A DNA stretch of 64,000 bases from a gamma proteobacterium SS-5 (GTDB lineage: Bacteria; Pseudomonadota; Gammaproteobacteria; Chromatiales; Chromatiaceae), in the NCBI GenBank assembly GCA_009497875.2, contig CP032508.2, positions 1,302,001-1,366,000 on the forward strand, given 5' to 3'. Position 1 is the first letter of the stretch. Every line of letters begins with the position of its first letter. Of the stretch, positions 1 through 9,580 are shown piece after piece. Below the pieces are notes generated by a model. That model was not told where the DNA came from. It searched no databases and worked only from the letters and a program-made list of their open reading frames with translations. Both the position numbers and the translations under genes were made by a program.

Positions 1-1
1 G

Positions 2-1081
2 GACGACCTGCTGGTGCGTTTTCTGCGCATTCTCAAAAGCATGGTCAATGCCCGCGCCGCCACCATCCGCCTGCGTACGCCGCAGGGGCAGATGCGCCTT
101 GTGGCCTGCCTGGGCATGGACGATCAGGTACAGCGTGAGCGTGACCTGCTGCCCATCCGTCTGTGTCGTTGTGGTGATACCCTGACCCCGGCGGATATCC
201 TTTGTCAACACGACCCGGAGCACTGTAGCCTGGCTCAGGACAGGCCCATGTTCGGCAACGACGAAATCGAGGCGATTGAGGTGCCTTTGCCCTACCATGA
301 GGATCTCATGGGTTATTACCGCCTTTATGTGCCGCGCTTTGGCCTGCGCGAGCGGGAGGACGAGATGGAGCTGCTCAAGGCCATAGGCCGTCACCTGGGC
401 ATGGCCGTGGCCAAGCAGCGTTCCGATTCCGAGGCCAGGCGCCTGACCATTATCGAAGAGCGCACCAGCCTGGCCCATGAGCTGCACGACTCCCTGGCCC
501 AGACCCTGGCCAGCCTGCGCTTTCAGGTACGCATGTTGCGCGATACCCTACAGGGCGGTGGTGATGCCAGGCAGGCCATTGACGAGGTGGGGCGCATCAG
601 CAACGGCCTGGACGAGGCCCATGACGAACTGCGCGAGCTGCTCAACAGCTTTCGCGCCCCGATGGACGAGCGGGGCCTGAAACCAGCGCTGGAGAAGCTG
701 ATTGGCCGTTTTCGCCAGGAGACCGGCCTGCTGGTGCTGCTGCAACTGGAGGGGCAGCAACCACTGCTGTCCAGTAATGAAGAAATGCAATTATTGCGAA
801 TTATTCAGGAATCCCTGGCCAATATCCGTAAACATGCACAGGCCCACACGGTGCGCGTCTTGTTGCGTTGCAGTCGTGCAGGTGACTATGCCCTGCTGGT
901 GGAGGATGATGGCCTGGGCTTCGACAACGCTCAGCGCATCGGCCGTCCAGGGGAGCACATCGGCCTGTCCATCCTGGAAGAACGCGCCCACCGGCTCAAC
1001 GGTGAGCTGCGTATCGACAGCGAGCCGGGGGAGGGCACTCGGGTGGAGCTGAGCTTTACCCCGAAACGGAAGTTGCAATGA
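2..1081 (+). CDS. NarX-like sensor histidine kinase, 5' truncated by window edge
   Basis: C-terminal part of a sensor kinase of the NarX/NreB (HisKA_3) class. It would autophosphorylate and pass phosphate to the response regulator that follows. Counting from the GTG at 14, residues about 1-135 form a GAF-like sensor region with a Cys cluster (C51, C53, C64, C71); the dimerisation helix carries ELHDSLAQ (His158); the ATPase has N box ESLANIRKHAQ, G1 VEDDGLGFD and G2 GEGTRVELSF. The frame is open to the left edge with no stop, so the N-terminus, probably including membrane segments, lies outside. The Cys cluster could bind a metal or Fe-S centre, but that is only a guess. It is followed 138 nt later by a NarL-family regulator, an obvious partner. 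Signal unknown. Confidence 0.88.
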   Translation, partial: DDLLVRFLRILKSMVNARAATIRLRTPQGQMRLVACLGMDDQVQRERDLLPIRLCRCGDTLTPADILCQHDPEHCSLAQDRPMFGNDEIEAIEVPLPYHEDLMGYYRLYVPRFGLREREDEMELLKAIGRHLGMAVAKQRSDSEARRLTIIEERTSLAHELHDSLAQTLASLRFQVRMLRDTLQGGGDARQAIDEVGRISNGLDEAHDELRELLNSFRAPMDERGLKPALEKLIGRFRQETGLLVLLQLEGQQPLLSSNEEMQLLRIIQESLANIRKHAQAHTVRVLLRCSRAGDYALLVEDDGLGFDNAQRIGRPGEHIGLSILEERAHRLNGELRIDSEPGEGTRVELSFTPKRKLQ

Positions 1082-1219
1082 ACCCTTTGGAACTGATGAA
1101 AAGTTTGAAGGGTGAAGGGTGAAGCTTGAAGTGATGTTGCCCTCGGCTGTTTTCACATTTCAAACTTCCCGAAGGGGTAGGTTGGCCGCTAACTCCATGC
1201 AAATCAACTGGAAACAGCC

Positions 1220-1882
1220 ATGCGCCTGTTATTGATCGATGACCACGCCCTGTTTCGCATGGGGCTTAGGGAGCTGCTGCAGCGGCGCAATCTGCAGGTG
1301 CTCGACGCCGTGGGCAGCGGCGAGCAGGGCCTGGAGGTGCTGCGCCATGAGACCCCGGACGTGGTGCTGTTGGACATGCGCATGCCCGATCTCAGCGGCC
1401 TGGACATCCTCAAGCGGCTGAAGCAGGAATACCCCAAGCTGCCGGTGGTTATGCTCACCACCAGCCGTGACGAGCGGGATCTGATCGACAGCCTGCAGCA
1501 GGGTGCCCAGGGCTATCTGCTCAAGGACATGGAGCCGGATGAGCTGATCAATGCCCTGATGCGCATTGTCCAGCGGGGCGAGACGGTGGTGGCACCGGAG
1601 TTGACCGCCGTACTGGCCAAGGCGGTGCAAGGTGGCGAAAATAGCGCGCCGGGCAGCGACCTGATGGATGCCTTCGCCAACCTCACCCCGCGCGAGCGGG
1701 AGATCCTCTGCCACCTGGCCGACGGTCAGAGCAACAAGCTGATCGCCCGTAACCTGGGTATCTCCGATGGCACGGTGAAGCTGCACGTCAAGGCCATATT
1801 GCGCAAGCTGGAGGTCCACTCGCGGGTAGAGGCGGCGGTGATGGCGGTGGAAAAGAACCTCTGCGACCGGGTGGTGGATTGA
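1220..1882 (+). CDS. NarL/FixJ-family response regulator
   Basis: Two-domain DNA-binding response regulator, 220 aa, the usual NarL length. The receiver domain (about 1-120) shows the acidic pocket D7/D8, phospho-acceptor D52 in VVLLDMRMP, the switch Thr in MLTTS and Lys in GYLLKD. The LuxR-type HTH (about 150-212) has LTPREREILCHLADG and SDGTVKLHVKAILRKL. It follows the HisKA_3 kinase on the same strand, the classical NarX-NarL arrangement; the 138-nt spacer contains no gene. Target genes cannot be read from the sequence. A nitrate/nitrite function is not shown, since many NarL-type pairs sense other signals. Confidence 0.93.
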   Translation: MRLLLIDDHALFRMGLRELLQRRNLQVLDAVGSGEQGLEVLRHETPDVVLLDMRMPDLSGLDILKRLKQEYPKLPVVMLTTSRDERDLIDSLQQGAQGYLLKDMEPDELINALMRIVQRGETVVAPELTAVLAKAVQGGENSAPGSDLMDAFANLTPREREILCHLADGQSNKLIARNLGISDGTVKLHVKAILRKLEVHSRVEAAVMAVEKNLCDRVVD

Positions 1883-1893
1883 GCATACTTGAT

Positions 1894-1940
1894 CTGAAAA
1901 GAGCATTTAGCCACGGAGCCACAGAGTACACAGTGAAAAA
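1894..1940 (-). repeat. dispersed 45-bp repeat, copy 1
   Basis: On the minus strand this reads like the copies at 8042-8090 and 55640-55688: a CTGTGTACTCTGTGGCTC core followed by GTGGCTAAATG and CTTTT. It is intergenic, between the response regulator and the rhodanese gene. Shorter related strings occur at 55240-55265 and 60634-60716. Confidence 0.7.
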
Positions 1941-2090
1941 TCAATGAGTTGCAGTGTGAATATCCAATACCCTACTGGCTTGCTGAGCTTGGGACGCTAC
2001 CCATTGAAAACCCTCTGTGGCTTAATTGCTGAATTTAGGCCTATCGCTGACCGCTGATGGCTGACGGCTGATTATTGAGAGCAACACCAG

Positions 2091-2567
2091 ATGAAACGCT
2101 TTTTGCAACTGATCCGCGAATGTCTCACCGATGTGCGCGAACTCATGCCCTGGGACCTGGAAGAGCGCATCCAGGCCAACCCGGACCTGTTGATCCTGGA
2201 CGTGCGCGAGCCCGATGAGTTCGCCGCCATGCACATCGAGGGCTCCATCAACATCCCCCGTGGCGTGCTCGAATCCGCCTGTGAGTGGGACTATGAAGAG
2301 ACAGAGCCCGAGCTGGTGCGCGCCCGCCAGCGGGAGATCGTCGTCGTCTGCCGCTCCGGTTACCGCAGCGCCCTGGCGGCGCACAGCTTGCAGGTGCTCG
2401 GTTATAAAGATGTCACCTCGCTGCAGACCGGCCTGCGCGGCTGGAAGGACTACGAGCAGCCCCTGCGCGACCAGCACGGCGAGGACGTGGACTTGGATGA
2501 CGCCGATGACTACTTCACCCCCAAGCTGCGCGACGAGCAGAAACGCCCGGCGGATTGGCAGGATTAA
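2091..2567 (+). CDS. rhodanese-like sulfurtransferase domain protein
   Basis: Single-domain rhodanese homologue, 158 aa, no signal peptide. Rhodaneses carry sulfane sulfur as a persulfide on one Cys; the active loop here is CRSGYRS with Cys87, preceded by the typical DVREPDEFAAMHI substructure (37-49) and the INIPRG turn. The acidic C-terminal tail (GEDVDLDDADDY) is outside the fold. In a sulfur oxidiser such proteins often relay sulfur between cytoplasmic carriers, but no sulfur-transfer partner (tusA, dsrE) is adjacent, so the role is inferred only. It stands alone between intergenic repeats. Confidence 0.85.
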   Translation: MKRFLQLIRECLTDVRELMPWDLEERIQANPDLLILDVREPDEFAAMHIEGSINIPRGVLESACEWDYEETEPELVRARQREIVVVCRSGYRSALAAHSLQVLGYKDVTSLQTGLRGWKDYEQPLRDQHGEDVDLDDADDYFTPKLRDEQKRPADWQD

Positions 2568-2606
2568 ACCCATCGATGGGGCGCAAAGGACGCAGAGGAC
2601 TCATAA

Positions 2607-3080
2607 GGACGCAGAGGACGCAAAGGAGCGCAGAGGACGCAGAGAAGCATGAGGCAGAAGTAGCCCGGATGGAGTGCAGCGGAATCCGGGGTTGCCGCTG
2701 GCGGAGTTCTAAAAGAACGGACGCAGAGGACGCAAAGGAGCGCAGAGGACGCAGAGAAGAATGAGGAAGAAGTAGCCCGGATGGAGTGCAACGGAATCCG
2801 GGGTTGCCGTTGGCGGAGTTCTAAGAGAATGGACGCAGAGGACGCAAAGGAGCGCAGAGGACGCAGAGAAGAATGAGGCAGAAGTAGCCCGGATGGAGTG
2901 CAGCGGAATCCGGGGTTGCCGCTGGCGGAGTTCTAAGAGAATGGACGCAGAGGACGCAAAGGAGCGCAGAGGACGCAGAGAAGAATGAGGCAGAAGTAGC
3001 CCGGATGGAGTGCAACGGAATCCGGGGTTGCCGCTGGCGGAGTTCTAAGAGAATGGACGCAGAGGACGCAGAGAGTTAAA
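2607..3080 (+). repeat. 112-bp tandem repeat, four copies plus a partial fifth
   Basis: Units start at about 2607, 2719, 2831, 2943 and 3055 (partial), an exact 112-nt period. Each unit has a purine-rich stretch (GGACGCAGAGGACGCAAAGG) and a palindromic segment in which CCCGGAT and ATCCGGG flank about 13 nt. Copies differ by a few substitutions (GTGCAG against GTGCAA, AAGCATG against AAGAATG). Overlapping reading frames are repetitive and not credible as protein. It fills the gap between the rhodanese and efflux genes. Confidence 0.95.
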
Positions 3081-3519
3081 AGTCGCAAATCCTCAGGTCA
3101 GGTAAAACAAATCGGTCCCGATCGGCATCCGCCGTCGCGCCACCTCTTTTTGATATTTTGATCAGCATTTCACTGGAAGGAACTAATCCATTGCAACCCA
3201 ATAAAAGGCCGAACGTAAGTGCTCAGGCCATTAGGCCCCTCACCCCTTTGAATAAACGACTGTAGGGAGGCGTCAGGTGGAACAGTTGTGGAAACCATCT
3301 CAGCCCTTGGCGACCGGTTATTGCCCCTAAGCAAAGGGGGTTTGATGGGTAGAGAATTGACCTCCCCCTTTGCAAAAGGGGGATTGAGGGGGATTCTGGC
3401 TGAAGAAATCCCCCCTACCCCCTTTGCAAAGGGGGGAATTAGATGCTCTGTCCTTAGAGATGAGAGTGGGCGAATAATTAGGGTCAAACCTAAAATCGGC
3501 GTAATCTGCGGTTTATAAA
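3081..3519. repeat. intergenic region with CCCCCTTTGC/GCAAAGGGGG palindromes
   Basis: No gene. Between 3325 and 3438 there are several copies of a G/C-run palindrome. The best is 3364-3382, where CCCCC and GGGGG arms flank TTTGCAAAA; flanking copies lie in alternating orientation. The rest is unremarkable sequence leading to the ATG of the efflux adaptor gene. Confidence 0.75.
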
Positions 3520-4803
3520 ATGAAAATTCTTAAATTCCTGCGCCCCCTGCTGATCCTGGCCCTGGCCGGGGGGCTGGGCTTTTTCATCATCAAGGGCAAG
3601 CCCACGCCCAAGCCGGTGGAGGTCAAGGAAAAGGCCTGGCCGGTGCGGGTGCAGCTGGCCGAGCCCGCCACCCTGGCGCCGACCCTGACCCTCTATGGCC
3701 GCATCGAATCCCTCTGGTCCAGCCAGCTCACCGCCGGCATTGCCGCCGATGTGCTGCAGGTGGCGGTGCTGGAGGGTGACGAGGTGGCCAAGGGCGACCT
3801 GCTGCTGCAACTGGACGAGCGCGATGCCCGCCTGCTGCTGGCCCAGCGCGAGGCCGAGCTGGCCGAGGCGCGGGCGCGGATTCGCTCCGCCGAGAGCCGC
3901 CATCAATCCAATCAGGAGAATCTGCCCCGCGAGCAGCAGCTCTATGCCCTGACCGAGAAAGAGGTACAGCGCCTGCAAGACCTGGCCGAGCAGCAGATGG
4001 CGGCGCAATCGGCCCTGGACAAGGCGATCCAGGACCTGCAGCGCCAGGCCATCAACCTGCGTGGCCGGGAGCAGGCGATCAGTGAGTTCGAGGCCACCCG
4101 CGCCGAGCTGGAGGCGCGCCTGAGCCGCGCCCAGGCCCTGCGTGATCAGGCCCAGCTGGAGCTGGAGCGTTGCCGTGTCAGCGCCCCCTTTGCCGGGCGC
4201 ATCGCCAAGGTGCTGGTCTCCCCCGGCAAGCGGGTGCGTCTGGGTGATCCCCTAGTGGAGTTGTATGACCTGGAGGCCATGGTGGTGCGCGCCCAGCTGC
4301 CCAGCCGCCATATCGCCCAGATCAAACAGGCCCTGGACCGGGGTCAGCGGCTGCAAATCAGCGGCGAGGTGGATGGCCAGCCCCTGCGGGCGCGGCTGCT
4401 GCGCATCGCCGGTGAGGTATCCAGCGCCAGCGGCGGGGTCGAGGCCCTGTTCGCCATCGATCAGGGCGAGCAGTTCCAGCAAGGGCGCTTCGTGCGCATC
4501 GACCTGGGCCTGCCCGAGCGGCACAACCTCCTGGCCGTGCCCGCCGAGGCCATCTACGGCACCGATCGTCTCTATCGCCTGGCGGCCGAACAGCGCCTGC
4601 AACCGGTACAGGCGCGCCGGGTCGGCGAGCGCCGTCTGGCCAACGGCCTGACCCAGGTGCTGATCGAGTCCGAGCAGATCCAGCCCGGCGACATGCTGGT
4701 GACCACCCAGCTGCCCAACGCGGTGGAGGGCCTGCTGGTGGCCCCAAGCGATGCCGAGGGCAATCCCCTGGTGCAGATCCGCAGCTCCGAGAAGGCCGAG
4801 TGA
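3520..4803 (+). CDS. RND efflux periplasmic adaptor (membrane fusion protein)
   Basis: HlyD/AcrA-type adaptor, 427 aa, linking an inner-membrane RND pump to an outer-membrane channel. The N-terminus has an uncleaved-looking membrane anchor (ILALAGGLGFFII, about 12-24). A split biotinyl-lipoyl domain follows (GDEVAKGDLLLQLDERDA, then SAPFAGRIAKVLVSPGKRV) around a long alpha-helical coiled coil (about 105-210, rich in A, E, Q and R), then beta-barrel and membrane-proximal segments. Its stop overlaps the start of the permease gene (TGATG), so the two are translationally coupled. No outer-membrane factor or regulator is adjacent. Substrate unknown. Confidence 0.93.
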   Translation: MKILKFLRPLLILALAGGLGFFIIKGKPTPKPVEVKEKAWPVRVQLAEPATLAPTLTLYGRIESLWSSQLTAGIAADVLQVAVLEGDEVAKGDLLLQLDERDARLLLAQREAELAEARARIRSAESRHQSNQENLPREQQLYALTEKEVQRLQDLAEQQMAAQSALDKAIQDLQRQAINLRGREQAISEFEATRAELEARLSRAQALRDQAQLELERCRVSAPFAGRIAKVLVSPGKRVRLGDPLVELYDLEAMVVRAQLPSRHIAQIKQALDRGQRLQISGEVDGQPLRARLLRIAGEVSSASGGVEALFAIDQGEQFQQGRFVRIDLGLPERHNLLAVPAEAIYGTDRLYRLAAEQRLQPVQARRVGERRLANGLTQVLIESEQIQPGDMLVTTQLPNAVEGLLVAPSDAEGNPLVQIRSSEKAE

Positions 4804-7800
4804 TGCAGCCGATGAATCACCAAAACGATTCCATCGGCCTGTTCGCCCAGCACCCGGTAGCGGCCAATCTGCTCATGGTGATCATGCTGCTGTCCGGCGC
4901 TTGGGCCCTGAGCCAGCTCAATACCCAGTTCTTCCCCAATTTCGAGGTAGAAATGGTCAGCGTGCGCACCCTCTGGCCCGGCGCCAGCGCCGAGGACGTG
5001 GAGCGCTCCATCACCATCCCCCTGGAGCAGGCCCTGCGCTCGGTGGATGGCCTGGACAAGATGAGCTCCACCTCCAGCGAGGGGGTCAGCCTGATTAGCC
5101 TGGAGTTCCCCGAGGGCAGCGACATGGCCAGCGCCACCAGCCGCGCCGAGGAGCTGGTGAAGACGGTGCGCAACCTGCCGGACGACGCCGAGGATACCGA
5201 GGTCAGCCACATGTTGCGCTATGAGCCGGTGGCGCGTCTGCTGGTACACGGCGGCAACGACATCCGCGAGCTGCGCCCGCTGGCGCGCCGCTTTGAGCGC
5301 GAACTGCTCGCCCGGGGCATCGCCAAGGTGGAACTCAACGGCCTGCCCGAGGAAGAGATGGCCATCCAGCTGTCCAGCGCCAGCCTGCACGACCTGGGCC
5401 TGTCCCTGGGCCGGGTGGCCGAGGTCATAGCTGCCGGGTCCGAGGACGCCCCGGCCGGCATCCTGGGCCGGGATGACGTGGGCCGCGATATGCGCAGCCT
5501 GGGCCAGCGCCGCAGCGAGCAGGAGTTCGAACAACTGCCCCTGCTGGCGGACCAGCAGGGCCGACTGGTGCGCCTGGGCGATGTCGCCCAGCTGGAGCGG
5601 CGGCCCAGGCCCAATCAGGCCAGCCTGAGCTTTCAGGGTGAACCGGCGGTGGAGCTGCAGGTGCAGCGCTCGGCCAGCGCCGATTCCCTGGAGTCGGCCC
5701 GCATCATGGAGCAATGGCTGCGGGAGACACGGCCGGTGCTGCCGCCGGGGATCGAGATTGTCGTCTATGACGAGAGCTGGCAGCTGATCGCCGATCGCAT
5801 CAACCTGCTGCTGAAGAACGGCTTGGGCGGCCTGGTGCTGGTGGTGGCCATCCTGTTTCTGTTCCTCAATGGCCGGGTCGCCTTCTGGGTCACCCTGGGC
5901 ATCCCCATCTCCTTCATGGCCACCCTGGCCATCGTCTGGCTGGTCGGCGGCAGCATCAATATGATCTCCCTGTTCGCCCTGATCATGGCCCTGGGCATCA
6001 TCGTCGATGACGCCATCGTGGTGGGCGAGGACGCCCTGACCCACTATCAGACCGGCGAACATTCCCTGCAGGCCGCCGAGGGCGGTGCGCGGCGCATGCT
6101 CGCCCCGGTGCTGTCCTCCTCCCTCACCACCATCGCCGCCTTCATCCCGCTGATGGCCATCAGCGGCGTGATCGGCAAGATCCTGTTTGCCATCCCCATG
6201 GTGGTGATCTGCGTCATCCTCGCCTCCCTGGTGGAGAGCTTCTATGTGCTGCCCGGACACCTGCGCGGCAGTTTTCACAAGATGCGCCATGCCAAGGCCA
6301 GCGGCCTGCGGCGGCGTCTGGAAGACGGCTTCAACCGCTTTCGCGACGGCGCCTTCCGCCCCCTGGTCAGCGCGGCGGTGCGCAACCCCGGCACCACACT
6401 GGCCTCGGCCCTGGCCTGCTTCGTGCTGGCCTTCTCCCTGCTGCTGGGCGGGCGCATCGGCTTTACCTTCTTCCCCAGCGTCGAGGGCAACATGGTCACC
6501 GCTAATCTCACCTTTGTCGCCGGTACGCCGCCACAGCGGGTGGCGGACTTTGTCAGCGAGGTGGAAAAGGCCCTGTACGAGACCGATCGCCACTTCGGCG
6601 GCGGTCTGGTGCGGGTGGCCCAGGTGGCCAATGGCCAGGCCTTTTTCAACGCCATCTCCAGCCAGAACGGCGAGCAATTCGCTTCGGTGGTGGTGGAGCT
6701 GATCCCCTCCGACCAGCGCGAGGTGCGCAACGAGCAGTTTCTCAAGCACTGGGAGGGCCGCTTTAGGCGCCCGCCGGGGCTGGAGAACATGACTCTGACC
6801 TCGCGCAAGGGCGGTCCCCAGGCCCGTGACCTAGAGGTCAAGCTCACCGGCGCCAGCCCCGATGTGCTCAAGGCGGCGGCCCTGGAGCTGAGCGAGAGCC
6901 TGCGCGCCATCGCCGGGGTGCACGGTCTGGAGGACGACATGCCCTATGGCCGCCAGCAGCTGATCTTCGCCCTCAACCCCCTGGGCGAGGCCCTGGGCCT
7001 GACCCTGGCCGAGGTGGGCCGACAGTTGCGCGGCGCCCTGGATGGCCATTTGGTGCAGATCTTCACCGAGCAGGAGGAGGAGATCGAGGTGCGGGTGATG
7101 CTGCCAGACGCCGAGCGCCATCGCCTGGTCACCCTGGAGAATATCAATCTGACCCTGCCCCAGGGCGAAACAGTGCCCCTGCCCTCGGTGCTGGAGCTGA
7201 AGGAGCAGCGCGGCTTCAAGGCCCTGCGCCATGTGGATGGTCAGCTGGCGGTGACCCTCTACGCCGACGTGGACCGCAGCCAGAACAACGCCAACCGCAT
7301 CCGCGAGCAGATCGGCCAGACCCTGCTGCCGGAACTGACGAGCCGCTATGGCATCAGCTGGGAGTTCTCAGGCGGCGCCGAGGATCAGCGCGAGACCGCC
7401 GCCGACATGAAACGCGGCGCCCTGTTCGCTCTGGCCATGATCTACATCGTCCTGGCTTGGGTATTCGGCTCCTACGGCTGGCCGCTGGTGGTGATGTCGG
7501 TGATTCCCTTCGGCATCGTCGGCGCCCTGGTGGGCCACTGGGCCATGGGCATAGAGCTGACCATTCTGTCCCTATTCGGCCTGTTTGGCCTGTCCGGCAT
7601 AGTGGTCAACGACTCTATCATTCTGGTGGTGTTCTACAAGGAACTGCGCCAGCAGGGCATGGCGGTGCAAGAGGCGGTGATCGAGGCCGCCTGCCGCCGC
7701 CTGCGCGCCGTGCTGCTCACCTCACTGACCACCATCGCCGGGCTCACCCCGCTGCTGTTCGAGACCTCGCTGCAGGCCCAGTTCCTCATCCCCATGGCCA

Positions 7801-7937
7801 CCTCCATCGCCTTCGGTCTGGCCTTCGCCACCTTTCTCATCCTGCTCATGGTGCCGGTTCTGCTCAATGCCCTGGAGCGGGCCAAGCAGCGGCTGAACCC
7901 CAGCCCAGCCGAGGCACTGGCAGAGGGGGCACAGTAA
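4803..7937 (+). CDS. RND superfamily efflux permease
   Basis: Inner-membrane proton-driven transporter of the AcrB/MdtB type, about 1044 aa, normal length. It shows the twofold RND pattern: TM1 after QHPVAANLLMVIMLLSGAW, a large periplasmic loop, TM2-6 with the proton-relay motif GIIVDDAIVVGEDAL in TM4, a second loop, then TM7-12. The second-half TM10 has SGIVVNDSIILVVFYKEL. ATG 4803 overlaps the adaptor stop; a GTG at 4800 is possible but less likely. The nearest family is the divergent multidrug/metal RND group seen in environmental Proteobacteria. The substrate cannot be assigned. Confidence 0.94.
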   Translation: MQPMNHQNDSIGLFAQHPVAANLLMVIMLLSGAWALSQLNTQFFPNFEVEMVSVRTLWPGASAEDVERSITIPLEQALRSVDGLDKMSSTSSEGVSLISLEFPEGSDMASATSRAEELVKTVRNLPDDAEDTEVSHMLRYEPVARLLVHGGNDIRELRPLARRFERELLARGIAKVELNGLPEEEMAIQLSSASLHDLGLSLGRVAEVIAAGSEDAPAGILGRDDVGRDMRSLGQRRSEQEFEQLPLLADQQGRLVRLGDVAQLERRPRPNQASLSFQGEPAVELQVQRSASADSLESARIMEQWLRETRPVLPPGIEIVVYDESWQLIADRINLLLKNGLGGLVLVVAILFLFLNGRVAFWVTLGIPISFMATLAIVWLVGGSINMISLFALIMALGIIVDDAIVVGEDALTHYQTGEHSLQAAEGGARRMLAPVLSSSLTTIAAFIPLMAISGVIGKILFAIPMVVICVILASLVESFYVLPGHLRGSFHKMRHAKASGLRRRLEDGFNRFRDGAFRPLVSAAVRNPGTTLASALACFVLAFSLLLGGRIGFTFFPSVEGNMVTANLTFVAGTPPQRVADFVSEVEKALYETDRHFGGGLVRVAQVANGQAFFNAISSQNGEQFASVVVELIPSDQREVRNEQFLKHWEGRFRRPPGLENMTLTSRKGGPQARDLEVKLTGASPDVLKAAALELSESLRAIAGVHGLEDDMPYGRQQLIFALNPLGEALGLTLAEVGRQLRGALDGHLVQIFTEQEEEIEVRVMLPDAERHRLVTLENINLTLPQGETVPLPSVLELKEQRGFKALRHVDGQLAVTLYADVDRSQNNANRIREQIGQTLLPELTSRYGISWEFSGGAEDQRETAADMKRGALFALAMIYIVLAWVFGSYGWPLVVMSVIPFGIVGALVGHWAMGIELTILSLFGLFGLSGIVVNDSIILVVFYKELRQQGMAVQEAVIEAACRRLRAVLLTSLTTIAGLTPLLFETSLQAQFLIPMATSIAFGLAFATFLILLMVPVLLNALERAKQRLNPSPAEALAEGAQ

Positions 7938-8041
7938 ACCCCAGCGGCGGGCCTTGCCCGCCGCCAAGCCACCTGTAATGGGCCTGTGCTTTGCCACGGG
8001 CCGACCTAGCCGTTTGGCTGATCTTTGTGGGTAATCAGGTT

Positions 8042-8090
8042 GATTTTTCTCTGTGCGCTCTGTGGCTCTGTGGCTAAATGCCTTTTTAAG
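8042..8090 (+). repeat. dispersed 45-bp repeat, copy 2
   Basis: Reads TTTTTCTCTGTG then CTCTGTGGCTCTGTGGC then TAAATGCCTTTTTA. It closely matches 55640-55688 in direct orientation and 1894-1940 in inverse. It lies in the gap before cysC. Confidence 0.75.
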
Positions 8091-8121
8091 ATTTATTGAT
8101 CATTGGTTCAGGACTTAAATC

Positions 8122-8736
8122 ATGCAATCCAGCAACACCCTCTGGCACCACGCCAGCGTCACCCGCGAGCGGCGCGAGGAACAGAACGGCCACCGCTCGG
8201 TGGTGCTCTGGTTCACCGGCCTGTCCGGCTCGGGCAAATCCACCCTGGCCCATGCGGTGGAAGAACAGCTCCATCAGCGCCGCTGTCGGACCATGGTGCT
8301 GGACGGCGACAATGTCCGCCACGGCCTGTGCGGCGATCTGGGCTTCAGCGATGACGACCGGCGCGAAAACCTGCGTCGCATCGGCGAGATGGCCAAGCTG
8401 TTCGTCGAGGCCGGGGTGATCACCCTGACCGCCTTCATCTCCCCCTTCCGCGCCGAGCGGCGGCGGGTGCGCGGCCTCATGCCCCACGGTGATTTTCTTG
8501 AAATTTTCTGCGATACCCCGCTGGCGATCTGCGAGCAGCGCGATGTCAAGGGCCTCTACGCCAAGGCCAGAGCCGGGGAGATACCCGAGTTCACCGGCAT
8601 CAGCTCACCCTACGAGGCGCCGCAAAATCCCGAGCTGATCGTCGATACGGGCAGCTCCAGCCTGGAGCACTGTGTGGAGCAGATACTGGACTTCATGCAG
8701 CAACGGGGGGTGTTCGATGTCACTGCCCGGCCTTGA
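8122..8736 (+). CDS. cysC: adenylylsulfate (APS) kinase
   Basis: Phosphorylates APS at the 3' position with ATP to give PAPS in assimilatory sulfate activation. 204 aa, typical CysC length. P-loop GLSGSGKST at 33-41 and the DGDNVRHGL motif of the APS-binding region are present. The neighbouring [13 protein letters not shown] and [14 protein letters not shown]-type segments are characteristic of the family. It overlaps cysQ by 20 nt, so synthesis and removal of 3'-phosphorylated nucleotides are coupled. No cysD, cysN or cysH lies nearby, so the ATP sulfurylase supplying APS must be elsewhere. Confidence 0.95.
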   Translation: MQSSNTLWHHASVTRERREEQNGHRSVVLWFTGLSGSGKSTLAHAVEEQLHQRRCRTMVLDGDNVRHGLCGDLGFSDDDRRENLRRIGEMAKLFVEAGVITLTAFISPFRAERRRVRGLMPHGDFLEIFCDTPLAICEQRDVKGLYAKARAGEIPEFTGISSPYEAPQNPELIVDTGSSSLEHCVEQILDFMQQRGVFDVTARP

Positions 8737-9508
8737 GTCCTTTGATCCCCTGTTGGCCGATATCCTGACTATCGCCCAGGAGGCCGGCGAGCGCATCCTG
8801 CAGGTCTATGGCCGCGAGGATTTCGGCGAGCGGCTGAAATCCGACAGCAGCCCCCTGACCGAGGCCGATCTGGCCGCCCATCGCCACATAGTGCAGCGCC
8901 TGCAGTCCCTGACCCCCGGTTGGCCGATACTGTCCGAAGAATCCGCCGCCATCCCCTGGCCCGAGCGCCAAGCCTGGCAGCGCTACTGGCTGGTGGACCC
9001 ACTGGATGGCACCAAGGAATTCATCAAGCGCAACGGCGAGTTCAGCGTCAACATCGCCCTGATCGACAACCACCGGCCGATCCTCGGCGTGGTCCATGCG
9101 CCGGTGCTCAACAGCAGCTGGCTGGGGCAGCCAGGGCAGGGCGCCATCAAGCAGACAGCCAGCGGGCTGGAACCCATCCGGGTACGGCCACGCCAGCCCG
9201 GCGAGCCCTGGCGCGTGGTCGGCAGCCGCTCCCACGCCGGTACCGGCATGGCCGCCTTCCTCGCCGAGCTGGGGGAGTACGAGCTGGTGCCCATGGGCAG
9301 CTCGATCAAGCTCTGCCTGGTGGCCGAGGGCAGCGCCCACCTCTACCCGCGCCTGGGCCTCACCTCAGAATGGGACACCGCAGCGGCCCAGGCCGTAGTA
9401 GAAGCCGCCGGCGGCGAGGTCATCACAGCCGACACCGGCAGCCCCCTGAACTACAACCGCAAAGACAGCCTGCTCAACCCCTTCTTCATCGCCCGCGCCG
9501 CAGGGTAA
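8717..9508 (+). CDS. cysQ: 3'(2'),5'-bisphosphate nucleotidase
   Basis: Hydrolyses PAP (and PAPS) to AMP (APS), removing the inhibitory by-product of PAPS use. 263 aa from ATG 8717, chosen because it gives the family N-terminus and sits close to the cysC end. Inositol-monophosphatase-fold metal motifs are visible: [10 protein letters not shown] with its Glu, DPLDGTKEF for the second metal site, and [16 protein letters not shown] near the C-terminus. Mg2+ dependence and Li+ sensitivity are known for the family. It overlaps cysC and is the last gene before the mobile island. Confidence 0.94.
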   Translation: MSLPGLESFDPLLADILTIAQEAGERILQVYGREDFGERLKSDSSPLTEADLAAHRHIVQRLQSLTPGWPILSEESAAIPWPERQAWQRYWLVDPLDGTKEFIKRNGEFSVNIALIDNHRPILGVVHAPVLNSSWLGQPGQGAIKQTASGLEPIRVRPRQPGEPWRVVGSRSHAGTGMAAFLAELGEYELVPMGSSIKLCLVAEGSAHLYPRLGLTSEWDTAAAQAVVEAAGGEVITADTGSPLNYNRKDSLLNPFFIARAAG

Positions 9509-9524
9509 ATGGGGCGGCCGCCGG

Positions 9525-9552
9525 ACAATTAGGGGACAGACCACGTTTTTTA
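9525..9552 (+). repeat. RAYT-associated REP-like motif (GGGGACAGACCACG)
   Basis: The string AGGGGACAGACCACGTTTTT occurs just after cysQ. Related strings (GGGGACAGACC, GGGACAGATCC, repeated CCGGGGACA) occur at 15628-15642 and 15708-15752. A RAYT-type transposase gene and its partial copy lie between them. Linking the motif to that transposase is inference. Confidence 0.5.
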
Positions 9553-9580
9553 ACCTTCAGCCAGCTACTGTGAGTTTCCC

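Noticed and set aside
2607-3080. CRISPR array
   Set aside because: Repeats are 112 bp with no unique spacers, and no cas genes are near.
4572-6749. 725-codon frame on the minus strand opposite the efflux genes
   Set aside because: Shadow of the GC-rich RND coding sequence; low-complexity His/Gln/Gly-rich product, no motif.
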